Shown here piece after piece: positions 47,637 through 59,368 of a stretch of 64,000 nucleotides of DNA. Position 1 is the first letter of the stretch. Every line of letters starts with the position of its first letter. The DNA is from Zea mays. Taxonomy: Eukaryota > Streptophyta > Magnoliopsida > Poales > Poaceae. The position numbers were made by a program, and so were the translations under genes. The notes under the pieces were generated by a model, which did not search any database, had not been told where the DNA came from, and saw only the letters and a list, made by a program, of their open reading frames with translations. Location of the stretch: positions 174,064,923-174,128,922 of the forward strand of contig NC_050097.1 in assembly GCF_902167145.1 (NCBI RefSeq), read 5' to 3'.

Positions 47637-49458
47637 GGTCGCCTTCTAAGGGGGTCACCCTCCTTTTAAAAGTGACTCTCCTTACTTGTGTCCCCAGCCG
47701 TCGCGGGCTGAGTCTTCTCCAACACGCTCCAAGGCCCTCCTCCTACGGCACGAGGGCTGGGTCCCACACGTCATGCAAGCCGGCTCAAAGCAGAAGAAGA
47801 CAAACCACCGTGCAAGATGCGTACAACCGCCTAGCGGTTGCAAGCGGCTCTCCACTTTTGCCCAGACCAGCGGGCGAAAGGGCGGGCAGCCATGCAGGCG
47901 GCATGCAACCGCGCTAAGTGGGCGCACTTCTCCGACTCCCAACACGCCCAGCATGGAGGCCCAGGCCCACGCGTCATGCAACCTGCGCGCCGAATGCTTC
48001 GTGCATGCAACTGCACCGCCACTTGCGCCACCACCACGCCTCCTCGACTGCGGAACCAGTACCGCGACTCGAGGCGACCCAGAACACGACCCAGCAGCGC
48101 CAGCCTGGTGCGGCGGTCAATGCGACCAAAAATGGGCCGGCAGTAATGGTGGTGGCAGGCGGGCAGGAGCAGCGGTCACGTCGTCAGCCAAGCCTACGTC
48201 CCATCCAGGAGCGACGAGAGAACCCTCTCTCACGGCGTGAAGACGACGCGCCCGTGTTCCGTTCCTCGAACGGCCCGCGCACGCGCAACGGCCGCCCCGC
48301 GAACCACTCGCCCCGTCGCATTAACTCCGCGGCGGGGCAGGCGGCGCCTCTGGCAGGAGAAGCGAGCGACGCTTCGCCTTCGCCATAACAACCGCGTCAA
48401 AAAAGGTACGCCGCGTCGTTCGATTTCGTATCCTTTTCCTTTTTTCCTCTTTCTCTCTCTTGCAACAGGGACCAGGAAAGGGGGATACCCCGAAAAGGAT
48501 CCTTCCCCGTGAAGGAACCAGGCTCCGAGCCTCCCTACTGATCAGAGGTTCGAAGGCTGGCCCCTCGGAAGGGTTCAACAGCCGCCTCAGAGCGCGTGGG
48601 CTCCACACCCACTACTGGTCAGAGGTTCGAAGGCTGGCCCCTCGGAAGGGTTCAACGGCCGCCTCAGGCTACTCGGGCTACGCGCCCACTACTGATCAGG
48701 GGTTCGAAGGCTGGCCCCCGAAGGGTTCACAACCGCCTCAGACACAGAGCGAGGGATGACCATGGGTACGTTCGATACATAACCAAGGCTCGGGCTACGC
48801 TCCCGAGGTACCCTAGGACATTTCTGAGACCAGCGGGAACGATCTTGTAACGGAATCCCATCAGAGGGAGGCATCGAGCCCTCGGACCCCGTCGCCAGGG
48901 GACCGGGTCCGGCAGATCACCCGCAGGTACTTTTGGGCGCGCCTCTGGGCCTCTAGCCGACCCCTAACGAACGGGGCACGGACGTCCACTCGGATCACCC
49001 GCCTGCAGCTCACCGGAGACACCATGTTCGGCGCCCACCGAGGGCAACATGGCGCTCTCCCCCCTCCTCCTTGCGGAAAGGCGACGCAGGGGCGTATGTA
49101 AAAAAGTCGAGTCTATCCCTGATCGCCCTCTCGCCCCGTGCAGAGGCTCGGGGGCTGCTCTCACAAACCCGGCTTCGGCCAAACCGTTGACAGCGTCAAC
49201 ATACCAGCCCGAGAACTTGGTACCCGACCGTACACCCGGGCTACGGCCAGCTCGCATGAGGGAACGACCAGACCAGCCGAAGCATTGCGCGAGGCATTAA
49301 GACCTCGGAGGAGTAAAACCACTCCTCCGAGGCCTCGGGGGCTACACCCGGCGGGTGCGCTCGCGCGCACCCACCGGAACAAAACGCAACCGAGAAAGGC
49401 TGGTCCCCTTGCAAAAAAGTGCGACGAAAGCCTCCAAGCGAGTGCTAACACTCCCTTT
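47637..49458. other. Non-coding spacer of plus Huck-like element
   Basis: This is the GC-rich interior between the antisense ORF start and the polypurine tract. It has three diverged copies of a CTACTGATCAG(A/G)GGTTCGAAGG type motif (48530-48720). No supported gene. Confidence 0.6.
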
Positions 49459-49474
49459 GAGGCTCGGGGGCTAC
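49459..49474 (+). promoter_or_regulatory. Polypurine tract of plus Huck-like element
   Basis: GAGGCTCGGGGGCTAC lies immediately before the 3' LTR, identical to the other copy. Confidence 0.7.
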
Positions 49475-51317
49475 TGTCGGGGACCATAATTAGGGGTACC
49501 CTCAAGGCTCCTAATTCTCAGCTGGTAACCCCCATCAGCATAAAGCTGCAAAGGCCTGATGGGTGCGATTAAGTCAAGGATCAGTCCATTCGAGGGACTC
49601 GATCACGCCTCGCCCGAGCCTAGCCTCGGACAAGGGCAGCCGACCCCGGAGGATCTCCGTCTCGCCCGAGGTCCCCCTCCAGCGGCGAACATATTTCTGG
49701 CTCGCCCGAGACCCTGTCTTCGCCAAGAAGCAACCCTGACCAAATCGCCACACCGACCGACCAAATCGCAGGAGCAATTAATGCAAAGGTGGCCTGACAC
49801 CTTTATCCTGACGCGCGCCCTTCAGCCGACAGAGCCGAAGTGACCGCCGTCACTTCGCCGCTCCACAGGCCGGCCTGACAAAAAGACAGCGCCGCCTGCG
49901 CCGCTCCGACTGCGGTGCCACTTGACAGAGTGAGGCTGACAGGCAGTCAGGCCCAGCCGCAGGCACCATAGGAAGCTCCGCTCCGCCCGACCTAGGGCTC
50001 GGACTCGGGCTAAGCCCCGGAAGACGGCGAACTCCGCTCCGCCCGACCCATGGCTCGGACTCGGGCTAAGCCCCGGAAGACTGCGAACTCCGCTCCGCCC
50101 GACCCAGGGCTCGGACTCGGGCTAAGCCCCGGAAGACGGCGAACTCCGCTCCGCCCGACCCAGGGCTCGGACTCGGGCTAAGCCCCGGAAGACGGCGAAC
50201 TCCGCTCCGCCCGACCCAGGGCTCGGACTCGGGCTAAGTCCTAGAAGACGACGAACACCGCTCCGCCCGACCCAGGGCTCGGACTCGGGCTAAGCCCCGG
50301 AAGACGGCGAACTCCGCTCCGCCCGACCCAGGGCTCGGACTCGGGCTAAGCCCCGGAAAAGGACGAACTCCGCTCCGCCCGACCCAGGGCTCGGACTTGG
50401 GCTCAGCCCCAGAAGACGACGAACTCCGCTCCGCCCGATCCAGGGCTCGGACTTGGGCTCAGCCCCAGAAGACGACGAACTCTGCTCCGCCCGACCCCGG
50501 GGCTCGGACTCCACCCTGGCCTCATCCGACGGTCTCCACCTCGCCCGAACCAGGGGCTCGGACTCGACCTCAGCCACGGGAGACAGACTCGACCTCGGCT
50601 TCGGAGGAGCTTCCACATCGCCCAACCTAGGGCGCAGACCAGCCACGTCAACAGGAGGCGCCATCATCACCCTACCCCGAGCTGACTCGGGCAACGGGGA
50701 ACAAGACCGGCGTCCCATCTGGCTCGCTCCGCCAGATAGGCAATCATGGCGCCCCGCATACTCTGTGACAACGACGGCTCTCAGCCCCCTTACGGAAGCA
50801 AGAGGACGTCAGCAAGGACTCAACAGCTCCGACAGCTGTCCCCCCGCCAGGCTCCAGCACTCCTCCGACGGCCACGACATCACACCAGCTGGGTGCCAAA
50901 ATCTCTCCAGCTGCCACAACGGCATGTACTTAGGGCGCTAGCTCTCCTCCGCTAGACACGTAGCACTCTGCTACACCCCCCATTGTACACCTGGATCCTC
51001 TCCTTACGCCTATAAAAGGAAGGACCAGGGCCCTCTTAGAGAAGGTTGGCCGCGCGGGGACGAGGACGAGACAGGCGCTCGCTTGAAGCCGCTCGCTCCC
51101 TCTCCCGCGTGGACGCTTGTAACCCCCTATTGCAAGCGCACCCGACCTGGGCGAGGGACGAACACGAAGGCCACGGGATTTCCACCTCTCTCACGCCTGT
51201 CTCCGGCCACCTCACTTCCCCCCTTCGCGCTCGGCCTCGCGTCGACCCATCTGGGCTGGGGCACGCGGCGACATTCACTCGTCGGCTTAGGGACCCCCCG
51301 GTCTCGAAACGCCGACA
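49475..51317 (+). repeat. 3' LTR of plus Huck-like element (1843 bp)
   Basis: It starts TGTCGGGGACC and ends CGCCGACA before the ATATG duplication. The TATA box is at 51011-51018. It is 57 bases longer than the 5' LTR, about one extra repeat unit. Confidence 0.9.
49975..50520. repeat. 56-bp tandem array in 3' LTR, about ten units
   Basis: Same unit as in the 5' LTR, with about one more copy, which accounts for the length difference between the two LTRs. Confidence 0.85.
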
Positions 51318-51322
51318 ATATG

Positions 51323-51428
51323 ATTTGCACTTCTTGCTTGTTTGGCACATAATCACTCACTTAATATGTGTTGGACACTTAATCACCAAAACATTATAGA
51401 AATGGCCCAAGGGCACATTTCCCTTTCA
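51323..51428 (-). repeat. 3' LTR of outer copia, proximal part
   Basis: On the minus strand it begins TGAAAGGGAAATGTGCCC at 51428, the standard start of this LTR type, and is cut at 51322 by the Huck-like insertion. ATATG at 51318-51322 is the duplicated target. Confidence 0.85.
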
Positions 51429-52213
51429 ATCTCCCCCTTTTTGGTGATTTATGCCAACACATCAAAAAGCAACAAAAATAAGTGCAACATCGATGCAAAT
51501 AAGGACCAAATTGTTTTTGACTCTCATTTGGCATATTTGGATCATTCTTTGCCACCACTTGGTTTGTTTTTGCAAATCAAATTCATTTTCCTATCTCTAA
51601 GTCAAACTCACTTGTTTGGGCATAAAAAGAGATATTTCAAGAGTGAAATTGATCAAGATTCAAAAACTCCCCATTTTTCCCATAATCATAAATTCTCCCC
51701 ACAAGAGACCAAATTTTGCAATAAGAGTATTTTGGACAAATCAAAAGTTCTAACTCTATTGTTTTCAAAATTCACACGTGGTAGCTGATCCATTTGCTTT
51801 GGCCTTAATTTCTCCCCCTTTGGCATTAAGCACCAAAACAGGATCATTTTTGGCCCCCTAACCCCATTGGCTCACCAAAAATGCCAATTAAGAGCAAAAA
51901 GGCAATAAGAGCATAAGAATGAACTTGGAGGTGAGTACACTAATACCGGAGTGCAGTGGAAGTCTTTGCATGGTCCAAGTTCACCTTTCCCTTTCAATGC
52001 ACCTTCGAGACTACATCAAGTAACTCAAACACAAGGGTTAGTCTCAAAGGGTCAAGTTGTAGCACTTCTCCCCCTAAATATGTGCATCATTCACACATGG
52101 ACTTGTGAGGTCCGGGGATCCCTTGCACAACTTGAGCACCATAAATAAACAACAAATTTCATAAATGCATAAAGTAACATGATCAAAGGCATAAAACACA
52201 TGTATGCTATAGA
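51429..52213 (-). other. 3' untranslated interior of outer copia
   Basis: This is non-coding and matches 59369-60157 of the inner copia in reverse orientation. It ends in the minus-strand purine tract AAAAAGGGGGAGAT just before the LTR. Confidence 0.75.
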
Positions 52214-52494
52214 TCAATCCAAGTTACGCGAATCTAAGACATTTAGCTCACTACGCAACCTGTAAAAGGTTTTCTCATCTAACGGCTTGGTAAAGATATC
52301 GGCTAGCTGGTTCTCGGTGCTAATATGGAAAACCTCGATATCTCCCTTTTGCTGGTGGTCTCTCAGAAAGTGATGCCGGATGTCTATGTGCTTAGTGCAG
52401 CAGTGTTCAACAGGATTATCCGCCATGCGGATTGCACTCTCATTGTCACATAGGAGTGGGACTTTGCTCAGATTGTAGCCAAAGTCCCGGAGGG
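52214..52494 (-). pseudogene. Copia RNase H C-terminal fragment
   Basis: The frame reads [60 protein letters not shown] and [20 protein letters not shown], and stops after LDSRNLD. It joins 61399-61831 across the inner copia (GAGGG at 52490-52494 and 61394-61398). Confidence 0.85.
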
Positions 52495-53732
52495 TGAAAG
52501 GGAAATGTGCCCTTGGGCCATTTCTAAGTGTTTTGGTGATTTAGTGTCCAACATAAGTGCCTAAGTGTCAAATGGTGGACAAAGTGCAAATCAAGTTAAA
52601 AGGTATGTTTCTAGACTTAGTACATTGTTTTGTGGACTAATGTATTGTGTCTAAGTGCTGGAAACAGGAGAAAACAAATTGGAGAGAGATAGCTTTGTTT
52701 CAGCCAAAGCCAGCTCTGTCTGGGTGCACCGGACTGTCCGGTGGTGCACCGGACAGTGTCCGGTGCGCCAGGCTGGCTCAGGCGAACTTGCTGCTCTCGG
52801 GAAGGAATTAACGGCGTACGGCTATAATTCACCGGACTGTCCGGTGTGCACCGGACTGTCCGGTGAACCAACGGTCGGCCGGACCAACGGTCGGCTGCAC
52901 GATCTGCGCGAGACACGTGGCCGAGCCAACGGTCGGGAGGGGGCACCGGACTATCCGGTGTGCACCGGACAGTGTCTGGTGCGCCAACGACTCCAAGGCT
53001 GCCAATGGTCGGCTTCGCCAAATAAAAAAGGAAATCCACACCGGACAGTGTTCGGTGGTGCACCGGACTGTCCGGTGCACCAGGCGACAGAAGGCAAGAA
53101 TTGCCTTCCCGGATTGCTCTCAACGGCTCCTAGCTGCCTTGGGGCTATAAAAGGGACCCCTAGGCGCATGGAGGAGAACACCAAGCATTCCTTGAGCACT
53201 CTTGATCACTCACACTCCATTCTTGTGCACTTGTTCGACATTCTAGTGATTTGAGCTCCGTTCTAGTGTGCTAGTCTTTTGAGCTTAAGTCTGGGTCCTG
53301 TGTGTGTGCGTATTTGTTGTGATCTTTGTGTCTTCTGTGAGTTGCTAATCCCTCCCTTACTTCGTGCTTCTTTGTGAACATCTTTGTAAGGGCGAGAGAC
53401 TCCAAGTTGTGGAGATTCCTCGCGAACGAGATATAGAAAAGAAAAGCAAACACCGTGGTATTCAAGTGGGTCTTTGGACCGCTTGAGAGGGGTTGATTGC
53501 AACCCTCGTCCGTTGGGACGCCACAACGTGGAAGTAGGCAAGTGTTGTACTTGGCCGAACCACGGGATAAACCACTGTGTCTACCTGTGTTGATTCTCTT
53601 GTGGTTATTGTGTTTCGCTAAGACTCCTCTCTAGCCACTTGGCAATACTGTGCTAACGTTTAACCAAGTTTTTGTGGCATTAAGTTCAAGTTTTACAGGA
53701 TCACCTATTCACCCCCCCTCTAGGTGCTCTCA
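52495..53732 (+). repeat. 5' LTR of inner copia (1238 bp)
   Basis: It starts TGAAAGGGAAATGTGCCC and ends GGTGCTCTCA. The TATA box TATAAAAG is at 53146-53153. Several ACCGGAC(A/T)GTCCGGT palindromes lie upstream of the TATA box (52730-53080). Confidence 0.95.
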
Positions 53733-53734
53733 AT

Positions 53735-53746
53735 TGGTATCGGAGC
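53735..53746 (+). promoter_or_regulatory. Primer binding site of inner copia
   Basis: TGGTATCGGAGC lies two bases after the 5' LTR, one base from the usual initiator-Met tRNA complement. Confidence 0.8.
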
Positions 53747-53782
53747 CGTTCTCTTCAAGTAAGGGACTAACCGCCCGAAGAG

Positions 53783-56116
53783 ATGGATCCTAAGGGCAAG
53801 GGGATTGTGATCAATGATAAGGAGAAGGAGTCATTCGTCAACGAGCCCAAGGATGACAAGCCTACCGACTCGGGCTCGGGCCACAAACGCAAAGATGGGA
53901 AGAAGAAGAAGACTAGAAGCATCAAGGAGATCGTCTACTACGACGACAGCGATGAGTCCACCTCTTCCCAAAAGGACAACGACGACAACGACTACGAGAG
54001 AAGGAAACCGGTTAATTCGAACTTTTCTTTTGACTACTCTCGTATTCCGCAAAGTACAAATGCTCATTTGCTCTCCATTCCACTTGGCAAACCTCCTCAC
54101 TTTGATGGAGAGGACTACAGATTTTGGAGCCACAAAATGCGTAGTCACCTATTCTCTCTCCATCCGAGCATATGGGAGATTGTGGAAAGTGGAATGAAAT
54201 TTGATAGCTCGGATAGTCCTATGTTTATCAATGAACAGATTCATAGAAATGCACAAGCTACTACTGTGTTGTTAGCCTCTTTGTGCAGGGACGAGTATCA
54301 TAAGGTGAGCGGCTTGGACAATGCCAAGCAGATCTGGGACACCCTCAGGATCTCACATGAGGGGAATGACGTCACCTTACTCACCAAAATGGAGTTGGTG
54401 GAGGGCGAGCTTGGAAGATTCGCAATGATCAGGGGAGAGGAGCCAACCCAAACATACAACTGGCTCAAGACCCTTATCAACAAGATAAGGAGCTACGGAA
54501 GCACACGATGGACGGACCACGACATCATTCGTCTAATGCTAAGGTCCTTTATTGTACTTGATCCACATTTGGTGAACAATATCCGTGAAAATCCTAGGTA
54601 CACCAAGATGTCGCCCGAAGAAGTTCTTGGGAAATTTGTAAGCGGGCGAATGATGATCAAGGAGGCAAGATATGTCGATGACGCGTTGAACGGTCCAATC
54701 CATGAGCCTCAACCCATTGCTCTCAAGGCAATGAGGAGCAAGGAGGCGCTACCTAGCAAGGTGGCGCAAGTTGAGGCGGCCGGGCTCAATGATGAAGAGA
54801 TGGCCCTCATCATCAAGCGCTTCAAGATGGCGCTAAAGGGTCGCAAGGGGCAGCCAAGCAAGACCAAGACAAAGGGGAAGCGCTCATGCTTCAAATGTGG
54901 TAAGGTTGGTCATTTTATTGCTAACTGTCCTGACAATGATAGTGACCAGGAAGAAGGGAACAAGAGGGAGAAGAAGAAGAATTATAAGAAGGCAAAAGGC
55001 GAGGCACATCTTGGCAAGGAGTGGGACTCGGATTGTTCGTCGTCCGACTCCGACAACGAAGGACTCGCCGCCACTGCCTTCAACAAGTCATCCCTCTTCC
55101 CCAACGAGCATCACACTTGCCTCATGGCAAGGGAAAAGAAGGTAAGCGCTCGTAACACTAGTACTTATGCTTCTTCAAGTGAGGATGAGTCTAGTGATGA
55201 CGATGAAATAGATTATTCATGTTTATTCAAGGGTCTAGATAGAACCAAGGTGGATAAAATAAATGAATTGATTGATGCTTTGAATGATAAGAATAGATTG
55301 CTAGAAAAGCAAGAGGATCTCTTATATGATGAACATGACAAGTTTGTAGAAGCTCAAAAATCCCTTGCTTTAGAAATAAAGAGGAATGAAATGCTTTCTT
55401 GTGAATTATCTACATGCCATGACTCTATTTCTAGTTTAAAAAGCATAAACGATGACTTGACTGCTAAGTTAGAAATAGCTAATAAATCAACATCTTGTAT
55501 AGAACATGTTATGGTTTGCACTAGGTGTAAAGATTTTAATATTGATGCTTGTAGTGAACACCTAGTTTCAATTTCTAAATTGAATGATGAAGTAGCTAGT
55601 CTTAATGCCCAACTTAAGACTAGCAAAAGCAAATTTGATAAGTTAAAATTTGCAAGGGATGCCTACACGATTGGTAGACACCCCTCAATTAAGGATGGAC
55701 TTGGTTTCAAGAGGGAAGCCAAGAACTTAACAAGCCATAAGACTCCCATCCCCGCCAAGGAGAAAGGGAAGGCCCCTATGGCTAGTAGTGCTAAAAGGAA
55801 CCATGCTTTTATGTACCATGATAGAAGACAGTCTTATAAGAGTTGTAATGCTTATGATGCTTTTGACTCTCATGCCATGTTTGCTTCTAGTTCTTCCTAT
55901 ATGCATGGTAAAGATATGTCTAGGAGATATTTTGTTCATATGCCTAGGAGAAACATTGTTAATGTTCCTAGGAAAGTCAATGAACCTTCTACAATATATC
56001 ATGCTTTAAATGCTTCCTTTGCCATTTGTAGAAAGGATAGGAAGATAGTTGCTAGAAATTTAGGGGAAAATGCAAGGGAGACAAAACTTGCATTTAGGTC
56101 CCTAAGACAATTGTGA
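53783..56116 (+). CDS. Copia Gag (777 codons), C-terminal tail probably frameshifted
   Basis: The ATG at 53783 opens MDPKGKGIVINDKEKESFVN, a Lys-rich start. The gag core follows (IPLGKPPHFDGEDYRFWSHK, residues about 108-127). A CCHC zinc knuckle, CFKCGKVGHFIANC, lies at residues 369-382. The second half is coiled-coil-like (KINELIDALNDKNRLLEKQE) with an acidic Ser/Asp stretch. Gag packages element RNA and builds the particle. The frame ends at 56114-56116 (FRSLRQL). In another frame the adjoining sequence reads [20 protein letters not shown], which looks like the normal tail, so a one-base loss near 56060 is likely. The pol frame follows 57 bases on. Confidence 0.85.
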   Translation: MDPKGKGIVINDKEKESFVNEPKDDKPTDSGSGHKRKDGKKKKTRSIKEIVYYDDSDESTSSQKDNDDNDYERRKPVNSNFSFDYSRIPQSTNAHLLSIPLGKPPHFDGEDYRFWSHKMRSHLFSLHPSIWEIVESGMKFDSSDSPMFINEQIHRNAQATTVLLASLCRDEYHKVSGLDNAKQIWDTLRISHEGNDVTLLTKMELVEGELGRFAMIRGEEPTQTYNWLKTLINKIRSYGSTRWTDHDIIRLMLRSFIVLDPHLVNNIRENPRYTKMSPEEVLGKFVSGRMMIKEARYVDDALNGPIHEPQPIALKAMRSKEALPSKVAQVEAAGLNDEEMALIIKRFKMALKGRKGQPSKTKTKGKRSCFKCGKVGHFIANCPDNDSDQEEGNKREKKKNYKKAKGEAHLGKEWDSDCSSSDSDNEGLAATAFNKSSLFPNEHHTCLMAREKKVSARNTSTYASSSEDESSDDDEIDYSCLFKGLDRTKVDKINELIDALNDKNRLLEKQEDLLYDEHDKFVEAQKSLALEIKRNEMLSCELSTCHDSISSLKSINDDLTAKLEIANKSTSCIEHVMVCTRCKDFNIDACSEHLVSISKLNDEVASLNAQLKTSKSKFDKLKFARDAYTIGRHPSIKDGLGFKREAKNLTSHKTPIPAKEKGKAPMASSAKRNHAFMYHDRRQSYKSCNAYDAFDSHAMFASSSSYMHGKDMSRRYFVHMPRRNIVNVPRKVNEPSTIYHALNASFAICRKDRKIVARNLGENARETKLAFRSLRQL

Positions 56117-56173
56117 CTAACCTTGTAGGACCCAACAAGAGTTGGGTACCTAAGACCCAAGCCTAAATTTGCC

Positions 56174-59100
56174 TTGCAGGTTTATGCATCCGGGGGTTCA
56201 AGCTGGATTATCGACAGCGGATGCACAAACCATATGACGGGGGAGAAGAAGATGTTCACCTCCTACGTCAAAAACAAGGATTCCCAAGATTCAATAATAT
56301 TCGGTGATGGAAATCAAGTCAAGGTAAAAGGGTTAGGTAAAATTGCTATTTCATCCGAGCAATCTATATCTAATGTGTTTCTAGTTGAGTCTCTTGGATA
56401 TAATTTGTTATCTGTTAGTCAATTATGCAATATGGGATATAATTGTCTATTCACTAATGTAGATGTGTCTGTCTTTAGAAGAAGTGATGGTTCACTAGCT
56501 TTTAAGGGTGTATTAGACGACAAACTTTACTTAGTTGATTTTGCAAAAGAAGAGGCCGGTCTAGATGCATGCTTAATTGCTAAGACTAGCATGGGCTGGC
56601 TGTGGCATCGCCGCTTAGCACATGTGGGGATGAAGAACCTTCACAAGCTTTTAAAGGGAGAACACGTGATAGGTCTAACCAATGTTACTTTCGAAAAAGA
56701 TAGACCTTGTGCAGCTTGTCAAGCAGGAAAACAAGTGGGAGGAGCGCATCACAGCAAGAATGTGATGACCACATCAAGACCTCTGGAGCTGCTACATATG
56801 GACCTCTTCGGACTCGTCGCCTATCTAAGTATAGGAGGAAGTAAGTATGGTCTAGTTATTGTTGATGACTTTTCCCGCTTCACTTGGGTATCCTTTTTGC
56901 AGGATAAATCTGAAACCCAAGGGACCCTCAAGCGCTTCCTAAGGAGAGCTCAAAACGAGTTTGAGCTCAAGGTGAAGAAGATAAGGAGCGACAATGGGTC
57001 CGAGTTCAAGAACCTTCAAGTGGAGGAGTACCTTGAGGAGGAAGGGATCAAGCACGAGTTCTCCGCTCCCTACACACCACAGCAAAATGGTGTGGTATGG
57101 AGGAAGAATAGGACGCTTATAGACATGGCGAGGACGATGCTTGGAGAGTTCAAGACCCCCGAGCGCTTTTGGTCGGAAGCCGTGAACACGGCTTGCCACG
57201 CCATCAACAGGGTCTACCTTCATCGCCTCCTCAAGAATACTTCGTACGAGCTTCTAATCGGTAACAAACCCAATGTATCCTACTTTCGAGTATTTGGGAG
57301 TAAATGCTACATTCTAGTGAAGAAGGGTAGGAATTCTAAATTTGCTCCCAAAGTCGTAGAAGGGTTTTTGTTAGGTTATGACTCAAATACAAAGGCGTAT
57401 AGAGTCTTCAACAAATCATCGGGTTTGGTTGAAGTCTCTAGCGACGTTGTATTTGATGAGACTAATGGCTCTCCAAGAGAGCAAGTTGTTGATTTTGATG
57501 ATGTAGATGAAGAAGAAGTTCCAACGGCCGCAATACGCACCATGGCGACTGGAGATGTGTGGCCACAGGAACAAGATGAGCAAGATCAACCTTCTTCCTT
57601 AACAATGGTGCATCCCCCAACTCAAGATGATGAACATGAGGCGTGTGATCAAGGGGGAGCACAAGATAATCATGTAATGGAGGAAGAAGCACAACCAGCA
57701 CCTCCAACCCAAGTTCGAGCAATGATTCAAAGGGATCATCCCGTCGACCAAATTTTGGGTGATATTAGCAAGGGAGTAACTACTCGATCTCGATTAGTTA
57801 ATTTTTGTGAGCATTACTCCTTTGTCTCTTCTATTGAGCCTTTCAGGGTAGAAGAGGCCTTGCTAGATTCGGATTGGGTGTTGGCCATGCAGGAGGAGCT
57901 CAACAACTTCAAAAGAAATGAAGTCTGGACACTGGTGCCTCGTCCCAAGCAAAATGTTGTGGGAACCAAGTGGGTGTTCCGCAACAAACAAGACGAGCAC
58001 GGGGTGGTGACAAGGAACAAGGCTCGACTTGTGGCAAAAGGTTATGCCCAAGTCGCAGGTTTGGACTTTGAGGAGACTTTTGCTCCTGTGGCTAGGCTAG
58101 AGTCCATTCGTATATTGCTAGCATATGCCGCTCACCATTCCTTCAGGTTGTTCCAAATGGATGTGAAGAGCGCCTTCCTCAACGGGCCAATCAAGGAGGA
58201 GGTATACGTAGAGCAACCCCCTGGCTTCGAGGATGAACGGTACCCCGACCACGTGTGTAAGCTCTCTAAGGCGCTCTATGGACTTAAGCAAGCCCCAAGA
58301 GCATGGTATGAATGCCTTAGAGACTTTTTAATTGCTAATGCTTTCAAGGTTGGGAAAGCCGATCCAACTCTTTTTACTAAGACTTGTGATGGTGATCTCT
58401 TTGTGTGTCAAATTTATGTCGATGACATAATATTTGGTTCTACTAACCAAAAGTCTTGTGAAGAGTTTAGCAGGGTGATGACTCAGAAATTCGAGATGTC
58501 AATGATGGGTGAGTTAAGCTACTTCCCTGGGTTCCAAGTGAGGCAACTCAAGGATGGAACCTTCATCTCTCAAACCAAGTACACGCAAGACTTGATCAAG
58601 CGGTTTGGGATGAAGGACGCCAAGCCCGCAAAGACTCCAATGGGAACCGACGGACACACCGACCTCAACAAAGGAGGTAAGCCCGTTGATCAAAAGGCAT
58701 ACCGGTCTATGATAGGATCTTTACTTTATTTATGTGCTAGTAGACCGGATATTATGCTTAGTGTATGCATGTGTGCTAGATTTCAATCTGATCCTAAGGA
58801 GTGTCACTTAGTGGTTGTGAAGCGAATTCTTAGATATTTAGTCGCTACGCCTTGTTTCGGGATCTGGTATCCAAAGGGGTCTACCTTTGACTTGATTGGA
58901 TATTCAGACTCCGACTATGCTGGATGTAAGGTCGATAGGAAGAGTACATCGGGGATGTGCCAATTCTTAGGAAGGTCCCTGGTGTCATGGAGTTCTAAGA
59001 AACAAACCTCCATTGCCCTATCCACCGCTGAGGCCGAGTACGTTGCCACAGGACAGTGTTGCGCGCAACTACTTTGGATGAGGCAAACCCTCAGGGACTT

Positions 59101-59368
59101 TGGCTACAATCTGAGCAAAGTCCCACTCCTATGTGATAATGAGAGTGCTATCCGCATGGCGGATAATCCTGTTGAACACAGCCGCACAAAGCACATAGAC
59201 ATCCGGCATCACTTTTTGAGAGACCACCAGCAAAAGGGAGATATCAAAGTGTTTCATGTTAGCTCCGAGAACCAGCTAGCCGATATCTTTACCAAGCCTT
59301 TAGATGAGCAGACCTTTTGTAAGTTGCGTAGTGAGCTAAATGTCTTAGATTCGCGGAACTTGGATTGA
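56174..59368 (+). CDS. Copia Pol (PR-IN-RT-RH), 1064 codons, integrase catalytic Glu replaced by Trp
   Basis: There is one open frame, with the domains in copia order. Protease has [12 protein letters not shown] (residues about 11-22). The integrase zinc finger starts near [16 protein letters not shown] (about 143). The integrase core has Asp210 (LHMDLFG) and Asp273 (RSDNGSEF), but at the third catalytic position, exactly 35 residues on, residue 309 is Trp ([12 protein letters not shown], codon TGG 57098-57100). RT has [10 protein letters not shown] and YVDD at 748-751, and RNase H ends TKPLDEQ...LDSRNLD. The chosen coordinate is simply the start of the open frame (TTG), since Pol is normally reached from Gag. 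With no catalytic Glu the integrase should be inactive. Another oddity is YFPGFQV in RT, where Leu is usual in place of Pro. Confidence 0.9.
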   Translation: MQVYASGGSSWIIDSGCTNHMTGEKKMFTSYVKNKDSQDSIIFGDGNQVKVKGLGKIAISSEQSISNVFLVESLGYNLLSVSQLCNMGYNCLFTNVDVSVFRRSDGSLAFKGVLDDKLYLVDFAKEEAGLDACLIAKTSMGWLWHRRLAHVGMKNLHKLLKGEHVIGLTNVTFEKDRPCAACQAGKQVGGAHHSKNVMTTSRPLELLHMDLFGLVAYLSIGGSKYGLVIVDDFSRFTWVSFLQDKSETQGTLKRFLRRAQNEFELKVKKIRSDNGSEFKNLQVEEYLEEEGIKHEFSAPYTPQQNGVVWRKNRTLIDMARTMLGEFKTPERFWSEAVNTACHAINRVYLHRLLKNTSYELLIGNKPNVSYFRVFGSKCYILVKKGRNSKFAPKVVEGFLLGYDSNTKAYRVFNKSSGLVEVSSDVVFDETNGSPREQVVDFDDVDEEEVPTAAIRTMATGDVWPQEQDEQDQPSSLTMVHPPTQDDEHEACDQGGAQDNHVMEEEAQPAPPTQVRAMIQRDHPVDQILGDISKGVTTRSRLVNFCEHYSFVSSIEPFRVEEALLDSDWVLAMQEELNNFKRNEVWTLVPRPKQNVVGTKWVFRNKQDEHGVVTRNKARLVAKGYAQVAGLDFEETFAPVARLESIRILLAYAAHHSFRLFQMDVKSAFLNGPIKEEVYVEQPPGFEDERYPDHVCKLSKALYGLKQAPRAWYECLRDFLIANAFKVGKADPTLFTKTCDGDLFVCQIYVDDIIFGSTNQKSCEEFSRVMTQKFEMSMMGELSYFPGFQVRQLKDGTFISQTKYTQDLIKRFGMKDAKPAKTPMGTDGHTDLNKGGKPVDQKAYRSMIGSLLYLCASRPDIMLSVCMCARFQSDPKECHLVVVKRILRYLVATPCFGIWYPKGSTFDLIGYSDSDYAGCKVDRKSTSGMCQFLGRSLVSWSSKKQTSIALSTAEAEYVATGQCCAQLLWMRQTLRDFGYNLSKVPLLCDNESAIRMADNPVEHSRTKHIDIRHHFLRDHQQKGDIKVFHVSSENQLADIFTKPLDEQTFCKLRSELNVLDSRNLD

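Larger units (their letters stand above)
37081..51317 (+). mobile_element. Second Huck-like gypsy element, 14.2 kb, plus strand
   Basis: The 5' LTR is 37081-38866 and the 3' LTR 49475-51317, flanked by the perfect 5-bp duplication ATATG (37076-37080 and 51318-51322). The interior carries the same parts as the minus copy: primer binding site, gag-pol, antisense ORF and polypurine tract. It sits inside the outer copia's 3' LTR. It is longer than the minus copy (14,237 against 13,047 bp), mainly through extra LTR repeat units and a triplicated motif after pol. Confidence 0.9.

Noticed and set aside
56117..56173. A simple in-frame readthrough joining copia Gag and Pol
   Set aside because: The two frames are in register only because of a probable one-base loss near 56060, and a TAG also lies in the gap (56126-56128). 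The normal-looking Gag tail is in another frame.
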